DNA from: Fragilariopsis cylindrus CCMP1102
Lineage: Eukaryota > Bacillariophyta > Bacillariophyceae > Bacillariales > Bacillariaceae
DNA length: 64,000 nt
Direction of reading: 5' to 3'
NCBI GenBank assembly: GCA_900095095.1
Contig: FMBT01000346.1
Coordinates: 186,001-250,000 of the forward strand
Positions 41,748 through 54,354 of this stretch are shown piece after piece (positions within the stretch are counted from its first letter, which is position 1; every line of letters begins with the position of its first letter). Under the pieces are notes generated by a model, which saw only the letters and a program-made list of their open reading frames with translations, did no database searches and was not told the DNA's origin. The position numbers were made by a program, and so were the translations under genes.

Positions 41748-44700
41748 TTAACGCCCACTTTTTTTCTTGCGAACTTTTTTAGCACTGGCTGGAGTTTCCC
41801 ATTCTTCTTGCTTGCTACCAAGACCTCGTTTATTGATAAATTCAGTTGCAAAATTATTCACTTGCGGAGTAAGTCCGAGATAGGTCGTCAAATATTGTCT
41901 GATTTCATTCGCGTCGTTGATAGTCATACAGAATGCAACAAGGGTAAGATCATCACTACCATTAATTTGTTGCATTTTTTCTTTGCACCATTTTTCCAAT
42001 ACAGGAGACATGGAAGTCCCAAACTCCTCTGCTGGGGTAGAGGAAGGAGCAGGAGCTGCACGGTGATTCTGGATGTTCGTTGCGACCTTCCTACTGGCCC
42101 CACCTTGTCCATTGTTGGTTGGTGTTGAGGCTTCGACGAAGCTTGTACAGGACGTGCACTCGTGACCGGTGCGCATTTTGAGTAAATGATGGTCGAACAG
42201 TTGCACTGGACGATCCCGCCGAACGTGCTGCAACGTTGCCCACCCACTGCTACCGGATTGACCCGTACTTCCGCGCTTTGCGGCCAAGATCGCAGCCGTA
42301 CGGGCTTCCTCTTGTTGGATTTCTGACATACTCTTCCTCGGCTTATTGTTTTTGCTCCACCCCATGCAGGGGCAGCCTGAACAGGTTCCGACGAAAGAGG
42401 TTCCACGCTCGTTTCCGTTTGAGGTGCTACTTGTGATTTATCGACGGTCTTATGTGAGGATTTTTTACTAGCAGCCTTCGATGGCTTTTTCTCGCTACTT
42501 CGTTGGTTCTTTGCAGCTCTTTTAGCAGCATCTACATCTTCAACGATTTGGATGTCAGCAACTGGTTGTTCTGCTGAAGAAAGACCAAGCATCATTTTCA
42601 ATTGTGTCGACGACTGGTTACCACCATTTGCGGTTGTTTGCGCCTTCTCAAGCTCAAGGCGTTCCAATTCACGAGCAGCAGCCATTTCTCCGCTTCTTTT
42701 TGTGCAGCTAATGCAGCGGCAATATTCTGTGCTTCCGCTTCTTCGGCAAGACGATTTCTTTCAGCAGCTTCGGCCTCTTTTCTCAGAAGTTCTTCCGTAT
42801 CTTTACTGGTATCACCTGTCCTTCTTGTAACCTGAATGCGGAATTCAAATCTGGAAACCAAATACATAGCTGATGGAACGGACCACTAGGATTTTGGTTA
42901 ATAGGTAGGTCGCCCTTGAAATACCCTGCTTCTAGCCATTGTCTCATTTCCTCGCCACGAAATGGACCCTGTTCAATAATCAAAAACAAAAAAGATATAT
43001 ATTATAATCAATAATTAGCAACATGTAACCAAGACGAAGAATGAATGAATTACAACTGCAATTCCTTACTTACTTGGATATTATTCTGTGGATCGGAGTA
43101 GTACCAAGGAGCATCCTGTTTGATGGATGCAACCAAGCGATTTTGAGCTTCCATTCTTGCTTTTGCCTCTTCTTCCATTTGACGACGGCGTAATTCTTCT
43201 TGCTGGATTCGTGCTTCGTGCTGTTGCTGTTCTTGCCACTGGCATTTGTCAAAACTAGAACAGCCATCTCACTACCAAGCCTGAGTCACGTCGTATACTC
43301 ACTCTCTGTGGACTTCTTGCAATCAAAGCACGGAGGGATTCTACGTTACTTAATAGGGGGATTACACGGGAGTCTTCAGAGTGAAGAGTTGTCAATATAG
43401 CAACAAGCTCGCCTCTGCCCCATGAAGTCTCCAATATTGCACAAATTCTTTCCATCAACACAAGTTCGATTTGCGATTGCTGAGTAGACGGTTGTTGTTG
43501 TTGTTGTTGCATCTGCTGTTGTCGTGCACGTTCCTCCGCCAATGCACGCTGCTGTTTCTCTTCCTCCTCCTGTCGACGACGCAACAACTCAGCCTCTCGA
43601 CGAGCTATATTTTCACGCTCGGAAGCCATCTGCACTCACGACTCTTTTGTTCTGCAGAAAATGAATTTAAATGAACTCCCAAATTCATACCTCCGGGTTG
43701 AGGTGCAGAACTTTGAACTATTGGATCTCCCCATGGATTAGTGATACACCGGCGGCCGCATTAGTATCGATTTTGTTTGTCGTGTTGGCGGAAGGGTCAG
43801 CACCCGAAGATGATCCCCATGGATTGTTGTTTGCTTCCTGTAATGGTACGTCCTTGCCTGTTCCTTGCACACCTATCATTTTCATCAATCTCGAACTTGC
43901 ACTCGGATCCTCATCACCACCACGAACGGAGGAATTTACGTTGTCATCTTTTGGTTTAATAGGCTTAGATTCTAATTCTGATCCCTCGGCGATAGATGTA
44001 CCGGGAGTACCGGGAGCATCGAAATCTTCAAAGACACTTACATCGTTACCAGATCCGGATAAAAGAGTTGTACCTGTACTAGCAAGTGGACGACTTGTGT
44101 CGACGCCCCTTCTCGCTTTTTGTTGATCCGATTCTTCGTCTTCATCCTCCGGCGACCCTCCTCCATGGAGTTCTATTCCAAGTTTTGCAGATGCTTCCGT
44201 CATTTTGTTAAAATCGAAGACCTCGTCGTTGTTGTTGTTGGTCCCTCCTGATAGCAAACCTCCGAAGGAACTGAAATCAGAATCTGCACCCGTCACCCCA
44301 CCAACTGGATCATCCCATAGCTCATTCGGATTGTTAGCATCTCTTTCCTTTCTTCTATTACCATCTTCGGGTGGTGGCAAAGCTACTCCACGTTGCCATC
44401 TACCGCCGCCACTCGATACGTTTCTCCGACGAGGGTCTCCTCTTGGATCACCTCTTGGGTCTCCTCCTCCTCCTTCTAAACCACCAACGATTGGCTTTCC
44501 TCCTGTAGCTACCGCTGAAGATCTACGTTGTTCCCGAGCCATATCCCAAATTTCTTCAGCATCAAGCGTATCCCAGCAAACAGGATCTTGGGCCGTTGTC
44601 GAAATGACAACAGAACCCTCCAAAGGTATAAGATCCTCGGGAGGACCTGAATCATCTCTCGGACGCAATGCTAGGAGCTTTTCCCTAGTGTATCGAACGA

Positions 44701-45264
44701 TCTTTGGATCTGATTTATGACTATGGCCTTCATGCATCGATCCACCAGGCATGCCATCGCCAGAATTCAGATGCGAAATCTTCCACTACCGCCGCCGCCA
44801 CCACCATTACCAGTACCACCTGGTGGTGCTCCGCCTTTCGGTCCATCATATGGTGTAGCAGGTCCAGAATGCCGCCGATGACCGCCCGCCGGGCCCCTTC
44901 CGGAGCACGTGATGCTAAAGCTGCAAGAGATCTACCACCACCTAATTTAGATTTGAAACTCGATCGAAATGCTTCGCTCCTCGCACTGCTAACAACTGGT
45001 GGTGGTTTAGTAGATGATTCCGCCGCATGAACTACGCCATTACCATTACCATCGTCACCAACAGATATCATCGTCGTCATCTAATAGCGCAGAAAATATG
45101 TTCGAATCTCTCTTAGCTTCGGTTTCACTACCACTACCCGTCGAGTTGGAACGACCTTTATCACCACGATCTGACGCTGTTGGTGGTGGTTGAAAGCCTT
45201 TTCCGCCGCCGGCACCGGATCCTTTGTACCAACCCGGTCGAAGTGAAGAATTATTACTACTCAT
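41748..45264 (-). CDS. GIGYF-like GYF-domain protein with an eIF4E-binding motif
   Basis: Starts MSSNNSSLRPGWYKG at 45264. VRYTREKLLALRP (about 44667-44693) is a YxxxxL-hydrophobic eIF4E site like that of GIGYF and 4E-T. Low-complexity sequence follows, then a coiled segment (REAELLRRRQEEEEKQQRA...). The GYF domain is split by an intron: WYYSDPQNNIQ then GPFRGEEMRQWLEAGYF, with its Pro-ligand aromatic residues. A Glu/Ala-rich helix, KSMSEIQQEEAR, and the C-terminal block EKWCKEKMQQIN...EIRQYLTTYLG...EFINKRG complete the GIGYF layout. GIGYF proteins pair with 4EHP to repress translation and in mRNA quality control. At least six one-base frame changes must be bridged, several in short A- or G-runs. 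The GYF domain itself is intact. Confidence 0.87.
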
Positions 45265-46749
45265 TCTGAAAACAAACAAATACACTCACGTTGTTGCTAT
45301 TATATTCTGATTAAATTTTCTGTTCCCTTCTAGCTGCAATTGTAGGATCACAAACAAAAATTAGACTGGTGTCGTTAGATGATATTGCGAATTATAATAT
45401 TGTGATGTTGCAAAAAGAAAAAATTAAATGTCCGCTCATAGAGACAATTTTAGAATTATAAGTGCTTTTGAAAAAACGATTCCGTTTCTAGTCATATTTA
45501 CGCCGTATTATGGAATGAACCAATTCAAAAAATGCGCGTTTTCTATCCCAATATCGACGGGAGGACGAAAAAAGGATATTTTACGACGAGAAAACACCAT
45601 GACATGAACAAACAAATAGAATTCAACGAACAATCGCAACATACGAGAATATGGATCAACCCTAAGAAGTATCAAATGGGTACAGAGATATTGTATTCGG
45701 TCGAGATATGGATTCAGATTAGTAGGGACGCCGTATATCCCTTACATTGCCCAGCCCTCGAGACTTACCATCAAAACAATCAATTTAAAATTTTGTAACC
45801 CCGACGGAGGGGCGGTGGATTTATCTAGTAAAAGAAGAGCATTCGTGTACTGACATGCCTACTAGGAGAGTTATTTTTGATTATTCACGCGGGACTTGAT
45901 CGATTGTGGTGCGTAAAGTTTGTCAATTTATATGAGTACTGTAGATTTTTATTTGTAATCACTTGCAACACCACCAACTAACAGTGTACCCTATCTCCAC
46001 CGGACCTAACAGAAACACCACTGCCATAATACTACATATATATGTCTTATAAGCTGGAGAATAGGAGCTGTTGTTACTGTTGTTGATTGATATGAATTTG
46101 TCCAATAGACTGAACAATTCAAAACTCAATCATTCCTTGTCATGCATCATGTCCTAGCATAGACAAAAGCTGATTATGCATATAACTACTACTACCACAA
46201 CTGCAGCTACTATTTAGAATCTGTAAGCTTGGCTTGCTCTTATCTATGAGCGAATAAGAAATGGGTGATGCAGGCTTTTGTTTTGAGGCTACCCTGACCT
46301 ACATATATGAGACATGACATATGCCGTGCAAGCTCACTTGCCTCTGCTGTAAAATGAAATATATAACAAGAATGAAAAAATAGATATGCAGGAACTGATT
46401 CTTCTTTTTTATTAATTTTAATAGAATAAGGCCTTTCTTTTTTATCTTGTTGACATGATGTACGTGATAAACTATACTTCTTTGCTGCACACTACTATAT
46501 ACAACAACGCTTTGACTCTCTATCGTGCGCCTTATCGCAGAAAGATTACACCGAGAGCAAGAGTTTCTACTGCTACTGTATTGATAGGAAGTATAAATGA
46601 ATGAAGAAGACGGTTCGATTACCTTGCTATTATTTGTCAAATTATTTTCTTAATAGTTATATTATTTGTGTGAATTCCCAAGCAATGACTGGATCATATT
46701 GTTATCAAATATTACAGTCACTATGCTCGTTTAATTATAGATTAATAAT
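45265..46749. other. 1.5-kb gene-free stretch
   Basis: Includes the GIGYF-like 5' flank and TACTGTA at 45937. A plus-strand frame at 45532-45798 has no family-like features. No RNA gene or repeat was recognised. Confidence 0.45.
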
Positions 46750-47867
46750 TTAAAGTTCTCCAGAATCAACGATGGTAACCTTCGTCTTCGGAGTACCAGA
46801 GCTCGATCCTTCGCCTTCCACAGTCTTGATATAATCTGCTCCCTCAAGAATCTTTCCAAATACAACGTGTTTACCATCTAACCAAGCAGTCTTTACAGTT
46901 GTAATGAAAAATTGAGATCCATTGGCTGAGAAATAGTAGAATAAGATTAAGAAAAAGGAAGAGGAAGGACGTTTAAGTTTTGGGTATGCTTCATGGAAAA
47001 ATAATATAGATAAAATACATAACGAAATATGTGTACAATATTTTTGATTTTTTTTAATAAAGACAAAAGATCACTTACTGTTTGGTCCAGCGTTTGCCAT
47101 ACTCAAGTACATTGGACCTTCATGCTTCAATTTGAAGTTTTCGTCGGCGAATTTTTCTCCGTAGATGCTTTCTCCTCCTCGACCATTCCCTTGGGTGAAG
47201 TCTCCACCTTGAATCATGAAATTAGGAACTGGATTTAAATTTGTTTTTTTACAGAACGATAAACGACACAAAAAGAGGTAAGAATGAGTGACGGCGTGAC
47301 ACATCATAACGAGAAAACATGGACATCGACGGAGTAAAAGAAAGGGCACAATATTATTGTAACTTTGATATATATATATAAAGAAAGAAATAAACGTACT
47401 GATACGGTGGAATCCGGATCCCTTGTAGTGAAGAGGCTTTCCAGATACTCCGACACCCTTTTCACCAGTACAAAGCGCACGGAAGTTTTCCACAGTTTTT
47501 GGAACATCATCACCAAAGAGACCCATGACAACTCGTCCCTTTTCACCGCCATCGATTTCGATGTCGAAGAAAACTTTTTTGGTAACAACAGCAGCATCAC
47601 TATAAGAAAATATTCATAAGTAGTGCGACAAAAGAACAAAACAAAACAAAAAAATAGGTGAGATGCAGAGAGATGGTGCATTATTTGAATCTTTACGGAA
47701 CATTATTTTCTCGTCGTCACGGGTTCGGATATGAAAATTCAATCGCAGATATCTTTTGTTCACAGCTAGCGGCTACAATTACTGCAATGTACTATATAAT
47801 CGACGACTTACCCGGCTACGGCAGCAATGACAGCAAGAAAAATGGCACTAATGAGGAGAAGCTTCAT
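46750..47867 (-). CDS. Secretory-pathway cyclophilin (peptidyl-prolyl cis-trans isomerase)
   Basis: Exons 47867-47812, 47599-47400, 47228-47079 and 46925-46750 give 193 residues with an intact frame and canonical introns. The signal peptide [19 protein letters not shown] leads to a full cyclophilin domain: [35 protein letters not shown], the catalytic [16 protein letters not shown] (Arg and Phe of the active site), [20 protein letters not shown] with the cyclosporin-contact Trp, and [10 protein letters not shown]. This is the layout of ER cyclophilin B. It catalyses proline isomerisation during folding of secreted proteins. No KDEL-type retention signal is seen; it ends VDSGEL. Confidence 0.95.
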
Positions 47868-48494
47868 GTTGATAGTTGATATTTTAAAAAGGATTGATAG
47901 TTATTTGTTGTTGCTTTGAGTAACGTTTTTATTTTTAAATGTTGATAATCTTTTGTGTTCGTAATGACCCAACAAACGCTTTCTACGGTGTGTAGCGATG
48001 TAAAACAAGATTTTTTCCGAACATATCCCATGAGAAGAAAAAATCACAAAGCGAAACGTGTCAAAATTGAAATAAAAACTAGCTATGTACTGTACTTATC
48101 TGTCAAGCCTACTCTACTACAGTATCAAGGTACAGTAGCCTACACTAATTGTATCACCATTATTTATTTCTCGCCTTTTCAATCCTGAATTATACACGAC
48201 TGGAAAATCCTTCTTCTGTCCGAATATGTCTTGATACGTTTCCTTCCTGGCGAATTCATACGTCAATCATTTTACACGGCTCTACTAGTACTTTAAATCT
48301 CAATTGCACGATGGAAGCAATGATTGATTCATTTTTTGCTTGTCGGCATCAGTATAAGGATCCATCCAAACTAGTATTGTGACATAAACCAGCCTTCACT
48401 CCAAGCACATGCACTAGTAATCCAGCAATTGCGACGTAAACCTATACTACAAGTACATAAACTAGTAATATCTTTGTCTAAACGACCGACCATA
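47868..48494. promoter_or_regulatory. Divergent region between cyclophilin and kinase genes
   Basis: TACTGTA at 48088 and TACAGTA at 48118 and 48131. Nothing coding is supported. Confidence 0.4.
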
Positions 48495-50249
48495 ATGACT
48501 AGTAGACAAATGATTGGAGATTTTACAGAGTCGCATCTGTTATCTGTTGCGGAAGGTGTTGTACAGAAAAAGACAGCAGGTACTGCTCTTCTCGATACGA
48601 AGAAAGAAGCGAGGATACCAAAATTCAAATTAAAAGGTACGACGACTGTGCTGCCCATTTTATCTTATTTTATTTTACTTTAGTACGGCTTTCTATCTTT
48701 TTTTTTAACGGTTTTTTATTCTACATTTTAATTTCAATTGCTCACGCGTCTTGTAAAAATTATTTACACTGCCTCGATTAAAACCCCTCTCACGACAAAT
48801 CCATATCAAAAATCATTTGCATTTTTTAAATATATATCTTTCTTTCTTTCCTTTAGAGCTGAGCCTGGGACGTGTTTTGGGTCGAGGTGGATTCTGTGTA
48901 GTGAACGAGGTAACGAAGATTACTTTATTGGCATCAGCAGAACCTGGTGAGGCATCACAACAACAAAATAGTGGCGAAGATGGAGTAATGTACACCACAG
49001 ATGAACATCATATTCATAACATAGTCCAAGATCGTGGCTTCATGTCGAATCATACTGTGCGTGGAGGGAAAGATTTTCGTTATGCGATTAAGCGTGTACA
49101 AGACGCGTCCAAGGAGGATCCTCAAATATATGTAAATGCTGTGGTGGATTTAGCCACGGAGGCACGATTTTTGTCGGTCATACGACATGCCAATATTATT
49201 AAAATGAGAGCGATGGATGATGCCAGTCCGTTCACGTCCGGGTTTTATGTGTTATTGGACAAATTGTATGATATTATGCCAGCAAGACTGAAAAAATGGA
49301 AAAAAAAAGAAGGTGGTTCACTCAAGAAAATGCTCCAATCCAAAGCAGCGAAAGATGCATTCTGGTTAGAACGTTTAGCTGTTGCCTATGATCTTGCATG
49401 CGCTCTTAGTTACTTGCATGCTATGAGGTATGTATGCTTCTTTCTATATTCTTCTGATAATGATAACGTGTATATACTATCCATGATATTCATCTGGCCC
49501 CGTTTTGTCTAACCCAATTTTCCTTTTTAACTAATTAACTTCATCATCATTTCATTTACAGTGTTATTTATCGCGATCTCAAACCGGTACGTCTATATTA
49601 TTTAATATCATTAGACACAATCTCAATATTAAAATAGTAATGAAATTGGCATCGAACAAAAGTTCATTTATTACTATAACTAGGCTTGAAGAAGTATCGA
49701 AATAATGAAACTTACTGATCGGTCTTTTATTTTTTAAAATTGCTTTGTTTCTTTCAATACAATCAACAGGACAATATCGGTTTTGATGTTCGTGGGGATG
49801 TGAAGATTTTCGATTTTGGTCTTGCAAAAGAATTGGATCCAAGGAAGAAACTCGGCGATGGGACGTATAACCTAACTGGTGATACGGGATCCCCGCGGTA
49901 TATGGCACCGGAAGTTTTCTTGGAAAAGACTTACAATGAAACAGCAGACACGTATTCTTTCTCGATTCTTTGTTGGCAGATTTTTGCAATCGAAACACCT
50001 TTCAATCATATACGAACAAATTCTACGTTTGAAAGATCGGTGATCATAGGTGGGGTCCGTCCAAAAATAAAAGAGGAATGGGGTCCAAGCATTGGTACGA
50101 TGCTTAGAGAAAGCTTCGTGGGCAATCCCAAAAGACCTTCTATGGCTGATACTTGCGATAGATTGCGTATCGAAATCAATAGATTATCAGATAAAGATAT
50201 TGACGAATATCTAGACGAATCTCGAAGGAGCCGGCTTTCAAACAGTTGA
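48495..50249 (+). CDS. Ser/Thr protein kinase (TKL-like), microexon in the catalytic loop
   Basis: Exons 48495-48636, 48857-49427, 49562-49586 and 49770-50249 give 405 residues with an intact frame. The kinase domain shows the glycine loop LGRGGFCVV, VAIK lysine in RYAIKRV, alpha-C Glu in DLATEARFLSVIRHANII, catalytic loop VIYRDLKPDN, DFG in VKIFDFGLAKEL, and an activation segment ending GSPRYMAPEV. A long insert of about 60 residues sits between the glycine loop and the VAIK lysine. The HRD histidine is Tyr (YRD), as in AGC kinases. The activation segment and C-lobe resemble tyrosine-kinase-like (TKL) kinases. The 25-nt third exon encodes almost only the catalytic loop. Its substrate is unknown. 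Confidence 0.9.
49562..49586 (+). other. 25-nt microexon encoding VIYRDLKP
   Basis: Flanked by TTTACAG and GTACGT, in phase with both neighbours. Skipping it would remove the catalytic Asp and shift the frame. Confidence 0.85.
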
Positions 50250-50929
50250 AAAAAATACGGGCATATCGAACTTTAAACCAGCCATACTACTCGCGATAGG
50301 CCCTTGCTACATACTACTACTACTACTACTACTATATGTTGCATTCAAATGAATATGAATTTGAAGCAATTTTACTATACAATTTAGGTGCTACTACTTA
50401 CGATACATACATAATTTTACTACTACATATAAAAGCCGAATAAGACTGATTCGACTCGACTCGTCTCGATGTCTCATTTCTATCTTCTAAAAGTATCAAA
50501 TAATATTATTAATGTTAAGAAACGGTATTTTAGAGTCAAGTCTGCCGAACAAAAAAGAATCTTTTAGTTCAGGATGTGATTTTCTATATATTACTTTTTA
50601 CCTTTTAAAATATTATGATCTACTATATGATAGATGAAGATTGCAACAATGTACGATATACTAATATGTGCGAATCAGCACTATCGATACGCTTTTTATG
50701 CCCATTATATTGTGGATCAAATCTCTGATGAAAGTAAAATGCACGTATAGCAGTAGTCGTGGCGCTAGCTAGTTTTCGTGTCACGTGACTCACGAGTCTC
50801 CACTTCTACCATCTTAGTTTGTAATCATTTTGTCATTTGATGGTCGCCATCTACTAGACCACGCTCTACTACAATCTCATCTACCATTTGAGATAATATA
50901 TACTCATCATTACAAACAAACAAACAGTA
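50250..50929. other. Intergenic between convergent genes
   Basis: Contains a (CTA)n tract at about 50307-50333. Otherwise AT-rich, no gene seen. Confidence 0.45.
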
Positions 50930-52002
50930 TTATCGCTTTATCCTACGTAAGATCCACATCGAACTAGCTGCCACCGCAAGTACTGCGTTCAAAGGTTTGA
51001 TTTCGTTTCCTAATGCTTCAAAACCACCATGTTGTTTTCCGGTTATCATTGCCAAGAAAGGGATATTTGATGTTTGACACTCGTATTGAGGTGGGAGTGT
51101 ACCACCTATACCTCGCCTGAAACGAGAATCTGTGTGGTTGCCACCCATCCAAGCCACAAAAGCCGGTCCACTATATACATTTAGAGTATTATTAAGATTT
51201 ATAAGAAGTGATCAGAAAACGGATATGAGAAATATCAAATATATATATATATGTATATATATATATGTAAATAAATGTAGGATTTATGTATACAAACACA
51301 CATACGTGGCAAAACAATTGTATCGCAGCATGTTCACACTTACAGCCACCAAATTTGAAGGGGAATAGTTGGTGCTAGAAATGATTGACTCAGTCCAATT
51401 AATCCAAACGACCATAATCCTGGATGACGTGAAATTCTTTCTAATCCACGAATACTGAAATCGCTCTCATCACTTTTTTCTAATCGTTTATCAGCAAAAT
51501 CAAACGGACATCGAACTTGAAACTTCATTCCACCACCACTACTTTGATTGTTACTATTTATATCGTTTTCATTTGTAGGTCCAGTAACAACATCAGTAGT
51601 AGTAGTATTACCAGATTCCGGTGATGAATATGATACAGGTATTTGGAATGTTGGTGCGACTTGAGATGCCATAATCAAACCAACACTCATCGATATCCAT
51701 GAACCGATATTAGAAGCTGTTATCATAACATTCTTAGGTATTCTTCGTACCAATTGTGGTGGTATAGGTGGTGTTTTTCTACTAATTTTATAATATGCAA
51801 GCCCGATTGATGCTGTTGCAATTGTTGAACATACTCCGTAACATAGATGATAATTATCATCACCAAGTGAATCTATTAACCAGGTTCGATTTTCACTTAA
51901 TATTGCATTTTCAATAACAAAAAATGTCCACCCACCAGCTGCCCATCGTACTAAAATGTGTGGATGTTTGATCAAAGATAATGATGTTGATACAAATGAC
52001 AT
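50930..52002 (-). CDS. NnrU-family multi-pass membrane protein
   Basis: Exons 52002-51344 and 51170-50930 give 299 residues with an intact frame. About six membrane segments. LERISRHPGLWSFGLIGL followed by AFVAWMGGNHTDSRFRRG matches the core of the NnrU family, whose RHP and GG.H.D.R elements bind haem in the plant 15-cis-zeta-carotene isomerase Z-ISO. A polar Ser/Asn/Thr-rich loop is inserted in the middle. Whether this protein is Z-ISO itself or another NnrU relative cannot be settled here; no clear plastid signal is seen at the N-terminus (MSFVSTSLSLIKHP). Confidence 0.65.
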
Positions 52003-52708
52003 ATTTGCTTGTTTGTTTTCCGTAATTTGATTTTGATTTTGATTTGAAATAACGTCCGCTCCTCCGTCAGATACGACGATATAGATGCAATTACAGTCTT
52101 TCTCTCTCTCTCTCTCTCTCTAGCTACTCTATGCTGGTAGCTTTGGTGATAGCAACTGTCTACTATTGTACTTCTAAACTCTACTTTTAAAACTTGAAGG
52201 GACAACTAGAACAGCAGGTTTGATACTTTACAATGGTGACAAGAACAGATCAGCGATGTGAAATTGAGAATGAATAATAATGAAGGAATGAGGAATGTGG
52301 AATGAATGAATCATCGCAGTCAAAAAATTTGAAATCGTAAGTGGGACTGAACTACATACATATCAGTACAAACATACTCAACATACCGTATGGTACAGTA
52401 CTGAAAATCAATGACCGCATTCTTCTAATAGATTTTCAAAATAATGTAAAGAAAAAATTCAAATGCCTCAATGGAACAACGAACAACTACGACGGTAAAA
52501 AGAAAAAGGCCTATCATCGAACAATTTCAAGATTGTTGTCTTGCTATCTATTCACGTCGTTTCTTCTTGTTTGGATTGTACAAGCACGGCAGTTGTTTTA
52601 AGACAGTAACTATCAGCAGCTTTTCGTAAAGAAGAAGAAGAAGAAATCACGCTACAGTACTCGCATTCATTTGAATTATATATATATATAATATCGATCG
52701 ATTAAATC
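52003..52708. promoter_or_regulatory. Divergent intergenic region
   Basis: Contains a (CT)n tract (52098-52121), TACCGTA at 52384, TACAGTA at 52394 and 52653. No coding sequence is supported. Confidence 0.4.
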
Positions 52709-54117
52709 ATGTCAAAACGACATCAGCAGGTCCACCAACAACCACCGACATCATCGGGGAATGATAGCGCACCACCATTTCTACCATTAGAAGAAACGAT
52801 GCTACATCGTGAAACGTCAGATTCATCGTTGTTTGATGATATTGCAATGGGCGATGAAACGGTGGACGACGAAGCTCAACAATCACAAACACAAAAACCG
52901 TCATCAAAACAAAGATCATCATCGTCAAAATCTGTATCAATATCGAAAAAAAATGATGACGACGACGACGACGATTCATCAACCAACAACGACAATAATG
53001 ATAATGATAATAGCACTATCTTTACAACAATATCTTCAGCTATATCATCACGGATGAACGTACTACCTGTTATTGATGGGAAACAATTTGCTTTTTTAAT
53101 TCTTGGTATAATTATTATTTTGATACTTTGGGAATTAATCTTTGTCGAACCGGACCAACGTTTAATACAACCAGATTTTAGTGATAAATTTTTAATATGG
53201 GTGGAATCCAATCCTGGATGGGGAATAGGTGCAATATTAATTGTGATAGCAATGGCAGTGGTGTCATTAGTTCCAATCGGTACTCCGTTAACAATCGGAT
53301 GTGGATATATATATCGTGGTGTGTACGGATGGAAATTAGGTTTATTCGTATCGACAGTTATTAGTATGGCAGGATCCACATTAGGTGCCGTGACGTGCTT
53401 TTTACTTGGTCGGTATTTAATGAGAGATACAGTCAAACGTTGGGTTAGAAATTATCCTTTGTTTGATGCGATCGATATAGCTGTTTCGGAACAAGGAATG
53501 AAAATAATGGCCATGTTATATTAACACCTGTATTGCCACTAGGATTAGTGAGTTACATGTGTGGAACAACTGCAATAGATTTGTATTCCTTTGCAGTCGC
53601 AAAAATTGCATCCCTACCATTGTACTTGATGTATGCCTTTATGGGAGCCTCAGCACATTCATTTATTAAGGGTGGAAAGGGATCCAAGAATGAAACAACA
53701 ATGATAATAATAGCGACATCAGCAATTCTGTATCCGATGCAAAAATAGAGGAGAATCAGAATTTAATCGTTGGTGGACTATTCCTAAGCATAATCATGAT
53801 GACACTTATAACGCGGAATATTCGAATGGAATTAATGAAGGTAAGAAACTAACTAATGTTAATATATTATATGACTTCTGAGGAATCGAATCTAGTAAAG
53901 AAGATACTGCCCATTGGCACCTATTTTGTTTAATTCATCTCATTCTCATCTCCTGTTTTACTTATAACTTATTATGTATGTGCAGATATTGGATCAGCAA
54001 AAGAAAGAAAAGGGAGATGATAGTACTACACACGATGACGCTGCTGCTGCTGATGAAGAAAAGAAAATAGAGATGGGACTAACTTCCCGTCGAAAAACGA
54101 ACACCAAGAATACATAA
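52709..54117 (+). CDS. VTT-domain (TVP38/TMEM64/DedA-like) membrane protein
   Basis: Exons 52709-53840 and 53986-54117. A Ser/Asp/Asn-rich cytosolic N-terminus of about 115 residues is followed by membrane segments FAFLILGIIIILILWELIF and AILIVIAMAVVSLVPIGTPL. The VTT core reads GCGYIYRGVYGWKLG, STVISMAGSTLGAVTCFLLG, then LTPVLPLGLVSYMCGTTAI and SLPLYLMYAFMGASA. The re-entrant Gly/Pro motifs are typical of lipid-scramblase-like VTT proteins of Golgi, ER or vacuole. The last helix and a charged tail (RRKTNTKNT) follow. Two one-base frame changes (about 53518 and 53705) must be bridged; the second lies in an ATAATA-rich stretch. Confidence 0.85.
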
Positions 54118-54354
54118 AAATAAAAAAAGAACAATCAATCATCTTTGAATTAACCAATAATACCAAAGAAGATTCGTAGTATGTGCTATACTACATTTCA
54201 TCTCCTTTACCACCGCCAGTAGACAAAGTCAACTGTATTCAACTGTATTAATAGACGAACAAGAAATATAAAATTAGTGATAATGCAACTGCACAAAAGA
54301 ATGAATAGAAAAATCGAAGAAATCATCATTATAATTTATAATAAATATGTACAT

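Noticed and set aside
45532-45798. Plus-strand 88-codon frame
   Set aside because: No domain, unlikely composition, and no homology I can recognise; treated as chance.
52876-53436. Long minus-strand frame opposite the VTT gene
   Set aside because: Mirror of the coding strand; the plus-strand VTT motifs are decisive.
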